In this document: positions 25,134 through 34,343 of the stretch, piece after piece
Numbering within the stretch: the first letter of the stretch is position 1
How the letters are laid out: each line of letters opens with the position of its first letter
Assembly (NCBI RefSeq): GCF_001280435.1
Contig: NZ_LBIP01000017.1
Location: 124,001 to 188,000, forward strand
DNA: 64,000 nt
From: Mangrovimonas xylaniphaga
GTDB lineage: Bacteria > Bacteroidota > Bacteroidia > Flavobacteriales > Flavobacteriaceae
Direction of reading: 5' to 3'
Position numbers and translations under genes: made by a program
Notes under the pieces: generated by a model
What the model saw: the letters and a program-made list of their open reading frames with translations, nothing else
What the model was told of the DNA's origin: nothing
The model's database searches: none

Positions 25134-25751
25134 ATGGAATTTTCTTCAAAACTTCTGGAAAAAGCAGTTAATGAAATGTCCCAGTTGCCTGGGGTTGGCA
25201 AGCGTACGGCCTTAAGATTGGTCCTGCATTTGTTAGGGCAACCGCAGGAACGCACCCAATTGCTTTCGGAAGCACTGAGCACCATGCGCAACGAAATTAA
25301 ATTTTGTAAAAGTTGCCATAATATTAGCGATACAGAACTTTGTGAAATTTGTTCCAACCCAAATAGAATGGAAGATGTTGTTTGCGTGGTGGAAGATATT
25401 AGGGATGTCATGGCTATAGAAAATACCAGCTCGTTTAAAGGTTTGTATCATGTGCTGGGAGGCAAGATTTCTCCCATGGATGGTGTAGGTCCAAACGATC
25501 TTAATATTGAATCGCTTGTAGAAAAAGTAAAGGAGGGCAAAATAAAGGAACTTATTTTTGCGTTAGGCTCTACGATGGAAGGAGACACAACCAACTTTTA
25601 TATTTACAAACAAATTCAGGACTTCAATATTGTAACCTCTACCATTGCCCGAGGCATCTCGGTTGGTAATGAACTCGAGTATACCGATGAGATTACCTTA
25701 GGAAGAAGTATCATCAACAGAATTCCTTTTGAGGTGTCCTTAAAGTCCTAG
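25134..25751 (+). CDS. recR: recombination mediator RecR
   Basis: A 205-residue protein with the helix-hairpin-helix ([20 protein letters not shown]), the four-cysteine zinc finger ([19 protein letters not shown]) and the Toprim domain ([15 protein letters not shown]). With RecO and RecF it loads RecA at gaps. A weak -7-like element TAAATTCG lies about 20 bases upstream. The glycosyltransferase gene follows 10 bases downstream on the same strand. Confidence 0.97.
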   Translation: MEFSSKLLEKAVNEMSQLPGVGKRTALRLVLHLLGQPQERTQLLSEALSTMRNEIKFCKSCHNISDTELCEICSNPNRMEDVVCVVEDIRDVMAIENTSSFKGLYHVLGGKISPMDGVGPNDLNIESLVEKVKEGKIKELIFALGSTMEGDTTNFYIYKQIQDFNIVTSTIARGISVGNELEYTDEITLGRSIINRIPFEVSLKS

Positions 25752-25761
25752 TCTCTTTTTA

Positions 25762-26868
25762 GTGAAATTATCCGTTGTCATATTAAATTATAACGTCCGT
25801 TATTTTTTGGAGCTTTGCCTAAGAAGTGTCGTTGAAGCTACTAAAGGCATCGAGTCGGAAATTATTGTTGTTGACAATCATTCTGCCGATGACAGTTGTG
25901 AAATGGTCAAGGCACTGTTTCCCGAAGTTATTTTAATAGAAAATAAGGATAACGTCGGTTTTTCCAAAGGAAACAATCAGGCGGTTCGTAGTGCGAAAGG
26001 GGAATATCTCTGCATTTTAAATCCAGATACTGTATTGCCAGAAGATGTTTTTGTACAATTGTTGGCTTTTGCAGATGCAAGGGAAAATGTCGGGATTGTA
26101 GGCTGTAGATTGGTGGACGGTACAGGCCATTTTCTTCCCGAAAGTAAACGCAACATTCCAACCCCATATGTCTCTTTAAAAAAGGTGACAGGATTTACAA
26201 AGGAATACTATGCTAATCAATTGGGCGAACATGAGATAGGCAAAATTCCGGTATTTGTTGGGGCTTTTATGTTGATTAAAAGAGCAGTTTATAATGAAGT
26301 GCAAGGTTTTGATGAGGACTATTTTATGTATGGTGAAGATGTGGATTTGTCCTACAAAGTCCTTGAAGCAGGCTATAATAACTACTATAAAGGTACCATC
26401 ACAGCAATTCATTATAAAGGTGAAAGCACCTTAAAAGATGCCGTTTACGCCCGCCGATTTTACGGGGCCATGCAAATTTTCTACAAGAAACATTTTAAAA
26501 AGAACATCCTATTCAACCTAGCCGTTTGGTTGGGAATCCGGATGGCTTATGTGGCCAGTAGAGAACCTAAACCAGCCAATCCAAAGGTAAATCATTACAT
26601 ATTGGTTTCTGATAAAATGGCAGAAGGCTTGGAGAAAGCACTGGCCAAAAAAGTTTCCGTCGTTGATGAGATACAGCAAGTGAAACCGCACACTGAAATA
26701 ATATTTGACGCTAACCTATTGAGTTTTAAAAAAATCATTCAGTATATGTGCGACAATCAAATAAATAGAAACGCAAAATTTAAAATTCTTTCAAAAAACT
26801 CTACCTTTATCCTCGGAAGTAACAGCTCAAAAAACAGAGGAAAAGTGATTTTGTTAGAACAGAATTAA
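25762..26868 (+). CDS. family 2 glycosyltransferase with C-terminal extension
   Basis: A 368-residue protein starting with GTG, 10 bases after recR. The GT-A domain at about residues 1-240 has SVVILNYNVRYFLELCLRSV, the nucleotide-site acid EIIVVDNHSADDS, the DxD-like NPDTVLPEDVF and the acceptor segment QGFDEDYFMYGEDVDLSYKV. This matches rhamnosyl or related transferases acting on cell-surface glycans. Residues about 275-368 (ILVSDKMAEGLEKALAKKV) form a separate unassigned domain that ordinary GT2 enzymes of this type lack. Linkage and acceptor unknown. Confidence 0.88.
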   Translation: MKLSVVILNYNVRYFLELCLRSVVEATKGIESEIIVVDNHSADDSCEMVKALFPEVILIENKDNVGFSKGNNQAVRSAKGEYLCILNPDTVLPEDVFVQLLAFADARENVGIVGCRLVDGTGHFLPESKRNIPTPYVSLKKVTGFTKEYYANQLGEHEIGKIPVFVGAFMLIKRAVYNEVQGFDEDYFMYGEDVDLSYKVLEAGYNNYYKGTITAIHYKGESTLKDAVYARRFYGAMQIFYKKHFKKNILFNLAVWLGIRMAYVASREPKPANPKVNHYILVSDKMAEGLEKALAKKVSVVDEIQQVKPHTEIIFDANLLSFKKIIQYMCDNQINRNAKFKILSKNSTFILGSNSSKNRGKVILLEQN

Positions 26869-26948
26869 TTGAAAAAATCTTAAAGAACACATTGATTTTT
26901 TATTAATTTTGCAGACGAAAAATAAAAACAGATCTTTTCATTATAGAT

Positions 26949-28292
26949 ATGGCAAAATTTGAATTAAAGCTCCCTAAGATGGGGGAAAGTGTTGCGGAAG
27001 CAACAATAACATCATGGCTAAAAGAGGTAGGAGATACTATCGAGATGGATGAAGCGGTTTTGGAAATTGCTACAGACAAGGTAGATAGTGAAGTGCCTAG
27101 TGAGGTTGATGGCGTTTTGGTTGAAAAGCTATTCAATGTAGATGATGTAGTTCAAGTAGGGCAAACAATAGCTATTATTGAGACGGATGCCGATGTTGCA
27201 GATACTCAAGCTGCACCACAGGCAGAACCGGTGAAGGAGGAAGTTGAAGCAGAACCAGCTGCTGTGGCCCAAGTAGCAGAAACGGTACAGGCTGCACAAG
27301 AAGCTGTAGCGCCTGTAGTATCTACAGAAGGTAGATTTTATTCGCCATTGGTGAGAAACATTGCCAAAGAAGAAGGTATCAGCCAAGCTGAACTTGATAA
27401 AATCTCAGGAACAGGAAAAGAAGGTCGTGTGACCAAAAATGATATTTTAGCCTACCTTGAAAACAGAGGTAGCCAACCAGTTCAGGATGCGGTAGCGACA
27501 CCACAACCAGCTAAAGTTGACGTTCCTCAAGTTAATGGAACCCAGCAAGCCAAGCCTGCAGCAGCTCCTGTTGTGGCTAGTGGTGAAGACGAGATCATCG
27601 AAATGAGCCGTATGGGGAAATTGATTGCACACCATATGGTGGAATCGGTACAGACTTCCGCTCACGTACAAAGTTTTATAGAAGCCGATGTTACCAATAT
27701 CTGGAACTGGCGTAAAAAAGTTAAAGACGGATTCGCAAAACGAGAAGGTGAAAACTTGACCTTTACTCCAATCTTTATGGAAGCTATAGCCAAGGCGCTT
27801 AAAGATTTCCCTATGATGAACATTTCGGTTCAAGGAGATAAAATCATCAAGAAAAAGCATATCAATTTAGGGATGGCGGCGGCCTTGCCAGATGGTAACC
27901 TAATTGTACCAGTAATCAAGGATGCCGATCAGTTGAACTTGGTTGGAATGACCAAAAAGGTAAACGACTTGGCTAATAGAGCTAGAGTTAATAAACTGAA
28001 ACCAGATGAAATCCAAGGAGGAACTTACACAGTGACCAATGTGGGAACATTTGGTAGCATTATGGGAACACCAATTATCAATCAGCCGCAAGTAGGGATT
28101 TTGGCCTTAGGTGCTATTAGAAAAGTGCCTGCGGTAGTAGAAACTCCAGAAGGTGATTTCATTGGAATTCGTTACAGAATGTTCTTGTCACATTCATATG
28201 ACCATAGAGTAGTGAATGGTGCACTGGGAGGACAATTTGTAAAAGCTGTTAAAGATTATTTAGAAGCTTGGGATGTAAATAGAGATATTTAA
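26949..28292 (+). CDS. 2-oxo acid dehydrogenase E2 component (dihydrolipoyl acyltransferase)
   Basis: A 447-residue enzyme with one lipoyl domain (residues 1-77, lipoyl-lysine in EIATDKVDSEV), a Pro/Ala/Gln/Val/Glu-rich linker, an E3-binding domain at about 130-170 (YSPLVRNIAKEEGI) and a catalytic domain from about 215 with the active-site histidine in HSYDHRVVNGALGG. A stand-alone E2 with no E1 or E3 neighbours; the branched-chain complex is the likely home, but a pyruvate role cannot be excluded. A -7-like TAATTTTG at 26904-26911 precedes it, and a terminator follows at 28314. Confidence 0.93.
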   Translation: MAKFELKLPKMGESVAEATITSWLKEVGDTIEMDEAVLEIATDKVDSEVPSEVDGVLVEKLFNVDDVVQVGQTIAIIETDADVADTQAAPQAEPVKEEVEAEPAAVAQVAETVQAAQEAVAPVVSTEGRFYSPLVRNIAKEEGISQAELDKISGTGKEGRVTKNDILAYLENRGSQPVQDAVATPQPAKVDVPQVNGTQQAKPAAAPVVASGEDEIIEMSRMGKLIAHHMVESVQTSAHVQSFIEADVTNIWNWRKKVKDGFAKREGENLTFTPIFMEAIAKALKDFPMMNISVQGDKIIKKKHINLGMAAALPDGNLIVPVIKDADQLNLVGMTKKVNDLANRARVNKLKPDEIQGGTYTVTNVGTFGSIMGTPIINQPQVGILALGAIRKVPAVVETPEGDFIGIRYRMFLSHSYDHRVVNGALGGQFVKAVKDYLEAWDVNRDI

Positions 28293-28313
28293 TCCTTAAA
28301 GCCTATAATATAT

Positions 28314-28341
28314 AAAGCCTTAACTTTTCAGTTAAGGCTTT
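28314..28341 (+). terminator. rho-independent terminator after E2 gene
   Basis: Twelve perfect pairs (28314-28325 with 28330-28341) and a T tract to 28345. Confidence 0.88.
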
Positions 28342-28391
28342 TTTTGTGCTCTAATTCTACGTAAAAATGCATCGTCCTGCAAGGATACTTA

Positions 28392-28407
28392 TATGACATA
28401 TATCATA
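28392..28407. promoter_or_regulatory. CRP/FNR-like palindrome before the 603-residue protein gene
   Basis: TATGACATATATCATA is a 16-base palindrome with one mismatched pair and the TGA-N6-TCA core (28394-28405) of CRP/FNR-family sites. Its centre is about 41-43 bases before the start site predicted from the -7 element at 28429-28436, the usual class II activator position. A flanking TGCAAG (28378) and CTTGCA (28411) add an outer dyad. Confidence 0.5.
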
Positions 28408-28428
28408 ATTCTTGCAAGTTCAAATCGA

Positions 28429-28436
28429 TACATTTG
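28429..28436 (+). promoter_or_regulatory. -7 promoter element TACATTTG
   Basis: Matches TAnnTTTG exactly, 28 bases before the ATG at 28465. No correctly spaced -33 TTG is present, consistent with a promoter that depends on an activator. Confidence 0.5.
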
Positions 28437-28464
28437 AGGTTTGCAATTTTAAAAACAACATAGA

Positions 28465-30276
28465 ATGAATAATAAAGCGCATTCATTTCATATTCCGGTT
28501 ATGGGGATTGGCTTTACAATCGATTCACCTTTAAAGGTAGCGCAATATGGCATTGATTCCGTGATTTCTTTGGTAGACGATATGCTTATTGAGAAATTAC
28601 GAAAAATGTACAGCGAAACTTTTGAGTTGCCTTATCAGGAAATTACCAATAAGGTAGACGATTTTCGGGCAAAGCGCATTACCTCATACCTTAATTTGAT
28701 AAATGAAGTAGTCGATCAAAAAATAGAAGCTGTGAAGCAAGCAGCTCTTGACACGGGGGATAGTTTTAAGGCCTATCTCGATATGCTGCCTTCCAATGCT
28801 CACCTTAGAGAAGAGTTTAAAAAGCTTACAGAAAAAGGCGAAGGACTATCGGAGCTAAAGTCTTGGTTAAACCAACATTTGGTAAAGGGAAGTATTGATG
28901 TGAACATCATGACTAAGGTTGATAAGGACAATTACAACAAAGATGAAAAACTCCCTGTGGCCTATAATGATGCACATGCCGCCTTGCGTGGTTTTGCCAA
29001 TAGTAACTTAAATGGTTCTGTAGTGCTTTCGGCAGGGATGAATCCTCGCTTGTATGCCTATATGAGTGAGTTTGATGATTTTTATCCAACTTCAGAAGGG
29101 ACTTTTAAAAAGCGAATCATTTTAAAGGTAAGCGATTACCGTTCGGCATTGATTCAAGGGAAATTCTTGGCCAAAAAAGGACTTTGGGTATCTGAATATA
29201 GAATTGAATCTGGATTGAACTGTGGAGGTCACGCCTTTGCCACCGATGGGTATTTGTTGGGACCAGTATTGGCAGAGTTCAAGGAGAAACGCGAGGAACT
29301 GAGAGTGTCTATTGAAGAAGTTTTGAACAAGGAATTGGAGGCTCAAAATAGAGCGATTTCAAAGGAACCTTTGCAAATAAAAATCACGGCTCAAGGTGGA
29401 GTGGGAACTCACGAGGAACACGAATTGTTGTTGGATGCCTATCAGTTGGATTCTGTAGGATGGGGAAGTCCATTTTTATTGGTTCCGGAAGCAACAACCG
29501 TAGATGAAAAGACTTTGGAGAAATTGGCTTCCGCCCAAGAAAAGGATTTGTATTTAAGCGATATTTCTCCATTGGGAGTGCCTTTCAATAATCTTAAGGA
29601 AAACACCAAAGATTTAGAGCGTGATGCTTTGATTGATAAAGGAAGACCAGGTAGTTCCTGTCCTAAAAAATATGTGGCCTTGAACAAGGAATTTAAGGAA
29701 ACAGGGGTGTGTACTGCGTCTCGGGAATATCAGCATTTCAAAATTAAAGCCTTGGATGCTCAAAATCTTTCAAAAGAAGCTTATCAATTGGAATTGAACA
29801 AGATTACCGAAAAATCATGCACTTGTGTAGGTTTGGGGACTTCGGCCTTGTTGAAATATAATTTGGATACCAAGAAGGAAGGTGAAGGCGTGTCTATTTG
29901 CCCAGGGCCAAATATGGCTTATTATTCCAAAGTGATGAGTTTGAAAACAATGGTGGATCACATCTACGGACGTGACAATGTAATTTCTAGAACCGATCGT
30001 CCAAACATGTTCATTAAGGAATTGTATATCTATATCGATTACCTGAAAAATAAATTGGAAACGGCTAAAGTTGAAATGACCAAAAAGGAACAGAAATATT
30101 TGGCAACGTTTGCAGAGAATTTAAAGTCAGGAATTGCGTATTACAACAATTTCTTTTTGGAACTGAAACATAATTTTGAAGACAGTAAAAACGAAATTTT
30201 TAATATGCTCAACCAAGGAGAACTGCTTTTGAACAATTTGCAGTTGGAAATTGCCAATGTTGAGGTTAAAAATTAG
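28465..30276 (+). CDS. conserved-looking 603-aa protein, possibly a flavin or Fe-S TIM-barrel enzyme
   Basis: I do not recognise the family. The N-terminus (PVMGIGFTIDSPLKVAQYGI) and the later ITAQGGVGTHEEHELLLDAY followed by VGWGSPFLLVPEA resemble the strand-loop and phosphate-binding motifs of FMN TIM barrels such as nitronate monooxygenases and glutamate synthase. GLNCGGHAFATDG recalls glutamate synthase-like segments. Six cysteines occur at 253, 399, 416, 452, 454 and 479, including SCTC, which would suit metal or thiol chemistry. The C-terminal 100 residues are helical. No signal peptide, so it is cytosolic. It precedes nadA by 47 bases and is probably co-transcribed with nadA-nadB; the promoter may be under CRP/FNR-type control. 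Confidence 0.6.
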   Translation: MNNKAHSFHIPVMGIGFTIDSPLKVAQYGIDSVISLVDDMLIEKLRKMYSETFELPYQEITNKVDDFRAKRITSYLNLINEVVDQKIEAVKQAALDTGDSFKAYLDMLPSNAHLREEFKKLTEKGEGLSELKSWLNQHLVKGSIDVNIMTKVDKDNYNKDEKLPVAYNDAHAALRGFANSNLNGSVVLSAGMNPRLYAYMSEFDDFYPTSEGTFKKRIILKVSDYRSALIQGKFLAKKGLWVSEYRIESGLNCGGHAFATDGYLLGPVLAEFKEKREELRVSIEEVLNKELEAQNRAISKEPLQIKITAQGGVGTHEEHELLLDAYQLDSVGWGSPFLLVPEATTVDEKTLEKLASAQEKDLYLSDISPLGVPFNNLKENTKDLERDALIDKGRPGSSCPKKYVALNKEFKETGVCTASREYQHFKIKALDAQNLSKEAYQLELNKITEKSCTCVGLGTSALLKYNLDTKKEGEGVSICPGPNMAYYSKVMSLKTMVDHIYGRDNVISRTDRPNMFIKELYIYIDYLKNKLETAKVEMTKKEQKYLATFAENLKSGIAYYNNFFLELKHNFEDSKNEIFNMLNQGELLLNNLQLEIANVEVKN

Positions 30277-30323
30277 GGAGATGATCTGTTGATTTAGAAT
30301 TTGTGAATGAAAATGGTGAAGTT

Positions 30324-31262
30324 ATGAGTGAGACAATAGATTTAGTAAAAGAGATAAATCGCCTAAAGAAGGAAAAGAATGCTGTAATCTTGGCACATTA
30401 TTATCAGGTGCCGGAAATACAAGATATAGCCGATTATGTAGGAGACAGTTTGGGATTGTCCCAAAAAGCCGCCGAGACAGATGCCGATATTATTGTGTTT
30501 GCTGGGGTGCATTTTATGGCAGAAACAGCCAAAATATTAAACCCAAACAAAACAGTGGTTTTGCCAGATTTAAATGCGGGGTGTTCCTTAGCCGATTCTT
30601 GCCCGCCTGAAAGTTTTGACGCCTTTATTAAGCAGCATCCTAACCATGTGGTGATTACTTATGTCAACTGTTCAGCGGAAATCAAAGCTTTGAGTGACAT
30701 TGTGTGTACGTCTTCAAATGCTTTGAAAATAGTGGAGTCTATCCCCAAGGAAACGCCCATTATTTTTGCACCCGATAAGAATCTTGGTCGCTATATCATG
30801 AAGGAAACAGGAAGGGATTTGTTGCTTTGGGATGGTAGTTGTGTGGTACACGAAGCTTTTTCGATGGATAAATTGATCGAGCTGCATAAAAAGCATCCGG
30901 ACTATAAAATTATTGCACACCCAGAGTCGGAGTCTCATATTTTGGATACGGCCACCTACATCGGGTCCACTGCTGGGATAATTAATTTCGTGAAGGAGCA
31001 TCCAAACGAAAAATTTATTGTGGCTACCGAAGTTGGAATTCTTCATAAAATGCAAGAGGAAATTCCAACAGCCAAGTTGATTCCAGCACCAGCCTTGGAA
31101 GATAATACCTGTGCTTGCAGCGAATGCCATTTTATGAAAATGAATACCATGCAAAAACTGTATGATTGTTTGTTGAACGAGTCGCCACAAATTGAAGTGC
31201 CCGGAAATATTGTTGAACGTGCCTTGCTACCAATAGAGCGCATGTTGGAACTGTCTAAATAA
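30324..31262 (+). CDS. nadA: quinolinate synthase NadA
   Basis: A 312-residue [4Fe-4S] enzyme that condenses iminoaspartate with dihydroxyacetone phosphate to give quinolinate. The ATG at 30324 is chosen over an in-frame GTG at 30303. Signatures are [20 protein letters not shown], the cluster cysteines in [26 protein letters not shown] and [13 protein letters not shown], and the substrate segments [10 protein letters not shown] and AHPESE. NadB lies 25 bases downstream and supplies its substrate. Confidence 0.97.
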   Translation: MSETIDLVKEINRLKKEKNAVILAHYYQVPEIQDIADYVGDSLGLSQKAAETDADIIVFAGVHFMAETAKILNPNKTVVLPDLNAGCSLADSCPPESFDAFIKQHPNHVVITYVNCSAEIKALSDIVCTSSNALKIVESIPKETPIIFAPDKNLGRYIMKETGRDLLLWDGSCVVHEAFSMDKLIELHKKHPDYKIIAHPESESHILDTATYIGSTAGIINFVKEHPNEKFIVATEVGILHKMQEEIPTAKLIPAPALEDNTCACSECHFMKMNTMQKLYDCLLNESPQIEVPGNIVERALLPIERMLELSK

Positions 31263-31287
31263 ATGTTGTTTAATCTCGAGTGAAATT

Positions 31288-32841
31288 ATGATGACCGCAG
31301 ATTATTTGGTGATTGGTTCTGGAGTTGCAGGATTGACCTTTTCCGTGAAGATTGCTGAGAAGTTTCCTGATAGGAATGTTATTATTGTAACCAAAGCCAA
31401 TGAAGAAGAATCTAACACCAAGTATGCCCAAGGAGGTGTTGCCATTGTGTTGGATAAGCAAAAGGATTCATTTAAAAAGCACATAAAGGATACTTTAATT
31501 GCCGGGGACGGACTCTGTGAGGAAGATGTAGTTAAGATGGTTGTCGAGGAAGGTCCGAAGCGCATGGAAGAATTGTTGCTTTGGGGCGCCAATTTTGATT
31601 TGGATGCCAAAGGAAAATTCGATTTGGGAAAGGAAGGAGGGCATTCCGAATATCGAGTGGTACACCATAAGGATATAACAGGCTATGAAATTGAGCGCGC
31701 CTTGTTAAAGCGGGCGCATCAATTGGCCAATATTTCTATTCTGCCTCATCATTTTGCAATAGATTTAATTACCAATCATCATATAGAGGGAGCAGATCTA
31801 GAAGAGCTGAAATGCTACGGTGCATATGTGTTCAATCAAAAAACAGGGGAGATTTCAACCATAAAAGCGAATAGTACCTTACTAGCTTCGGGAGGTATTG
31901 GGTATGTGTATGGCCATACCACCAACCCTATTATTGCTACAGGTGATGGCATTGCCATGGCCTATCGTGCTAAGGCGCGCATTAAGGATATGGAGTTTGT
32001 GCAGTTTCACCCAACGGCATTGTATGGTGCCAAAGGGGAGTCTTCTTTTTTGATATCGGAAGCTGTTAGGGGCTTTGGTGCTTACCTAAGAAATAAGGAT
32101 GGTGAACGTTTTATGTTGAAGTATGATGAGCGTGCCGAATTGGCCTCAAGGGACATTGTATCGCAAAGCATCGATAGCGAATTGAAAAAATCGGGGGAGT
32201 CCCATGTGTTCTTGGATTGCACCCATTTGGATTTCGAAGGTTTTGTCAAGCATTTTCCAAATATCTATCAAAAGTGTTTGGATAGTCATATCGACATCAA
32301 AACCGATTGGATTCCTGTGGTGCCGGCATCGCATTACTTGTGTGGAGGCATTCAAGTGGATAAATTAGGAAAAACTACAATTGACAATTTGTTTGCCTGT
32401 GGGGAATGTTCCAGAACAGGTCTGCATGGTGCTAATCGATTGGCTTCAAATTCTTTGTTGGAAGCCTTGGTGTATGCACATAACATTTTCAAATATCACG
32501 AAACACATGAAAGTGTTCCTGCTAATGTTGACATTCCAGATTGGGATGACAAAGGCACAAGCATCACCAAAGAGCATGTTTTAATTCAGCATAACTTAAA
32601 AGAGTTACAGGCATTGATGCACAATTATGTGGGGATTGTAAGAAGTAATGAGCGCTTGGAAAGAGCTAAAAAACGCTTGGATCTCATCCATAGGGAAGTG
32701 GAGGATTTTTATAAAGCATCAAAAATTACGACCTCGCTTTGTGAACTTCGGAATATGATTAATGTGGCACATTTAATCGTGAGCCAGTCTTTGGAACGGA
32801 CAGAAAACAAAGGCGGTTATTTTAATATTGATAATGTGTAG
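31288..32841 (+). CDS. nadB: L-aspartate oxidase NadB
   Basis: A 517-residue FAD flavoprotein that oxidises L-aspartate to iminoaspartate for NadA. FAD-binding GSGVAGLTFSVKIAEK at the N-terminus, then NTKYAQGGVAIVLD, the succinate dehydrogenase/fumarate reductase-type FVQFHPTAL and SEAVRGFGAYLRN, and CGGIQVDKLGKTTIDNLFAC with GLHGANRLASNSLLEAL near the C-terminal third. ATGATG at the start gives two possible start codons three bases apart. A terminator follows, closing the transcription unit. Confidence 0.97.
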   Translation: MMTADYLVIGSGVAGLTFSVKIAEKFPDRNVIIVTKANEEESNTKYAQGGVAIVLDKQKDSFKKHIKDTLIAGDGLCEEDVVKMVVEEGPKRMEELLLWGANFDLDAKGKFDLGKEGGHSEYRVVHHKDITGYEIERALLKRAHQLANISILPHHFAIDLITNHHIEGADLEELKCYGAYVFNQKTGEISTIKANSTLLASGGIGYVYGHTTNPIIATGDGIAMAYRAKARIKDMEFVQFHPTALYGAKGESSFLISEAVRGFGAYLRNKDGERFMLKYDERAELASRDIVSQSIDSELKKSGESHVFLDCTHLDFEGFVKHFPNIYQKCLDSHIDIKTDWIPVVPASHYLCGGIQVDKLGKTTIDNLFACGECSRTGLHGANRLASNSLLEALVYAHNIFKYHETHESVPANVDIPDWDDKGTSITKEHVLIQHNLKELQALMHNYVGIVRSNERLERAKKRLDLIHREVEDFYKASKITTSLCELRNMINVAHLIVSQSLERTENKGGYFNIDNV

Positions 32842-32860
32842 GTTTCAATCAGACCTTATA

Positions 32861-32890
32861 AAAAAGCCTTAATTTAGTTTAAGGCTTTTT
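32861..32890 (+). terminator. terminator after nadB
   Basis: Twelve-base arms 32861-32872 and 32879-32890, followed by more T; it closes the orphan-nadA-nadB unit. Confidence 0.85.
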
Positions 32891-32925
32891 TTATTCTCGT
32901 TATCTTAGCCCAAAATTTGATAAAA

Positions 32926-33702
32926 ATGAATCTTAATCTTACAAAACCAATTTGCTTTTTTGATCTGGAAACCACTGGAGTAAATATTTCAAAAGATAGA
33001 ATTGTTGAAATTTCCATTTTAAAGGTATACCCAGACGGAAAGGAAGAAAGCAATACTTGGTTGGTAAATCCAGAAATGCCTATTCCGCCAGAAGTAACCG
33101 CAATCCATGGGGTGTCTGATGAAGATGTCGCAGACAAGCCTACATTTAAGGAATTGGCAAAAGAGATTCATAACATTATCAAGGATTCCGATTTGGGAGG
33201 TTTCAACTCCAATAGATTTGATATTCCATTATTGGCAGAGGAAATGCTTCGTGCCGAAATGGATTTTGATATGAAAAGCCGTGTCGCTATTGATGTGCAA
33301 ACCATTTATCACAAAATGGAACAGCGTACCTTGTCGGCAGCCTACCAATTTTACTGCAACAAAAATTTGGACGGGGCACATAGCGCAGAGGCTGATACCA
33401 ATGCTACTTACGAAGTATTGAAAGCTCAGGTGGCGAAGTATGACGAGTTGGAAAATGATGCTAAGTTTTTGGCGGAATTCAGCTCCAGAAAGAAATTTGC
33501 CGACTTTGCAGGCTTTATAGCTTTCAATAAAGAGGAAGAGGAATGCTTTACCTTTGGAAAGCACAAAGGAAAGCGTGTTCAAGATGTATTGAATGATGAA
33601 CCGGGATATTTTGGTTGGTTGTTGAATGCCGATTTTCCTTTGTACACCAAAAAAGTGCTCACCGCCATTAAATTGAGAGCGTTTAATAATAAATTGGACT
33701 AA
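32926..33702 (+). CDS. DEDD 3'-5' exonuclease with C-terminal DUF3820 domain
   Basis: A 258-residue protein (ATG at 32926; an in-frame TTG nine bases upstream is less likely). Residues 1-170 form a DnaQ-like exonuclease with ExoI FDLETTGVNISKDRIVEI, ExoII GFNSNRFDIPLLAEE and the ExoIII histidine-aspartate in GAHSAEADTNATYE. Residues about 205-258 hold a DUF3820-like domain (FTFGKHKGKRVQDVLNDEPG; YFGWLLNADFP). Likely a proofreading or DNA repair nuclease rather than the polymerase III epsilon subunit, as no dnaE is nearby. The same C-terminal domain exists as an 80-residue protein at 51321. Confidence 0.9.
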   Translation: MNLNLTKPICFFDLETTGVNISKDRIVEISILKVYPDGKEESNTWLVNPEMPIPPEVTAIHGVSDEDVADKPTFKELAKEIHNIIKDSDLGGFNSNRFDIPLLAEEMLRAEMDFDMKSRVAIDVQTIYHKMEQRTLSAAYQFYCNKNLDGAHSAEADTNATYEVLKAQVAKYDELENDAKFLAEFSSRKKFADFAGFIAFNKEEEECFTFGKHKGKRVQDVLNDEPGYFGWLLNADFPLYTKKVLTAIKLRAFNNKLD

Positions 33703-33731
33703 TTAGTTGTATTGCTAATTGTTTTAGGACT

Positions 33732-34343
33732 ATGAAACTTATCTGCATAGGTAGAAATTACACAGAGCACATCGAGGAGCTTGAAAATGAAAGGCCAGAA
33801 GAACCGGTTGTATTTCTGAAGCCCGATACTGCCATATTATTAAAGAAACAACCGTTTTTTATCCCAGATTTTTCAAACGATGTACACCACGAAGTGGAAG
33901 TTTTGGTACGAATCAATAAGGTTGGGAAGTATATCGATAAGAAATTTGCCCATAAATATTATGATCAAATTGGTTTAGGAATCGATTTTACGGCAAGAGA
34001 TCTTCAAGCAAAGTTAAAGGCTAAAGGACTTCCTTGGGAAAAAGCAAAATCTTTTGATGGAGCAGCAGTAATAGGCAATTGGTTGCCGAAAACTAATTTT
34101 GAAGATGTGAACAACATTAACTTTACTTTGGAGAAAAATGATGAGCTTGTGCAACAGGGGAATACCAATTTGATGCTTTGGAAAATTGATGAAATCATCG
34201 AATATGTCTCAAAATATTTCACTTTAAAGATAGGAGATATTATCTTTACAGGAACGCCTGCCGGAGTAGGCAAGGTAAATGCAAATGACAAATTGGTTGG
34301 GGCTATAGAAGGGACCCCTTTGTTTTCAATAACTGTAAAATAA
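33732..34343 (+). CDS. fumarylacetoacetate hydrolase family protein
   Basis: A 203-residue FAH-fold protein. The metal-binding acidic residues are recognisable in VHHEVEVLVRINKV and GLGIDFTARDLQ, with the family-typical FTGTPAGVGKV near the end. FAH-family enzymes of this size act as hydrolases, decarboxylases or isomerases of 2-oxo acids, including oxaloacetate; the substrate is not clear. The stop codon abuts the ATG of the Hpt gene, so the genes are coupled. Confidence 0.9.
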   Translation: MKLICIGRNYTEHIEELENERPEEPVVFLKPDTAILLKKQPFFIPDFSNDVHHEVEVLVRINKVGKYIDKKFAHKYYDQIGLGIDFTARDLQAKLKAKGLPWEKAKSFDGAAVIGNWLPKTNFEDVNNINFTLEKNDELVQQGNTNLMLWKIDEIIEYVSKYFTLKIGDIIFTGTPAGVGKVNANDKLVGAIEGTPLFSITVK

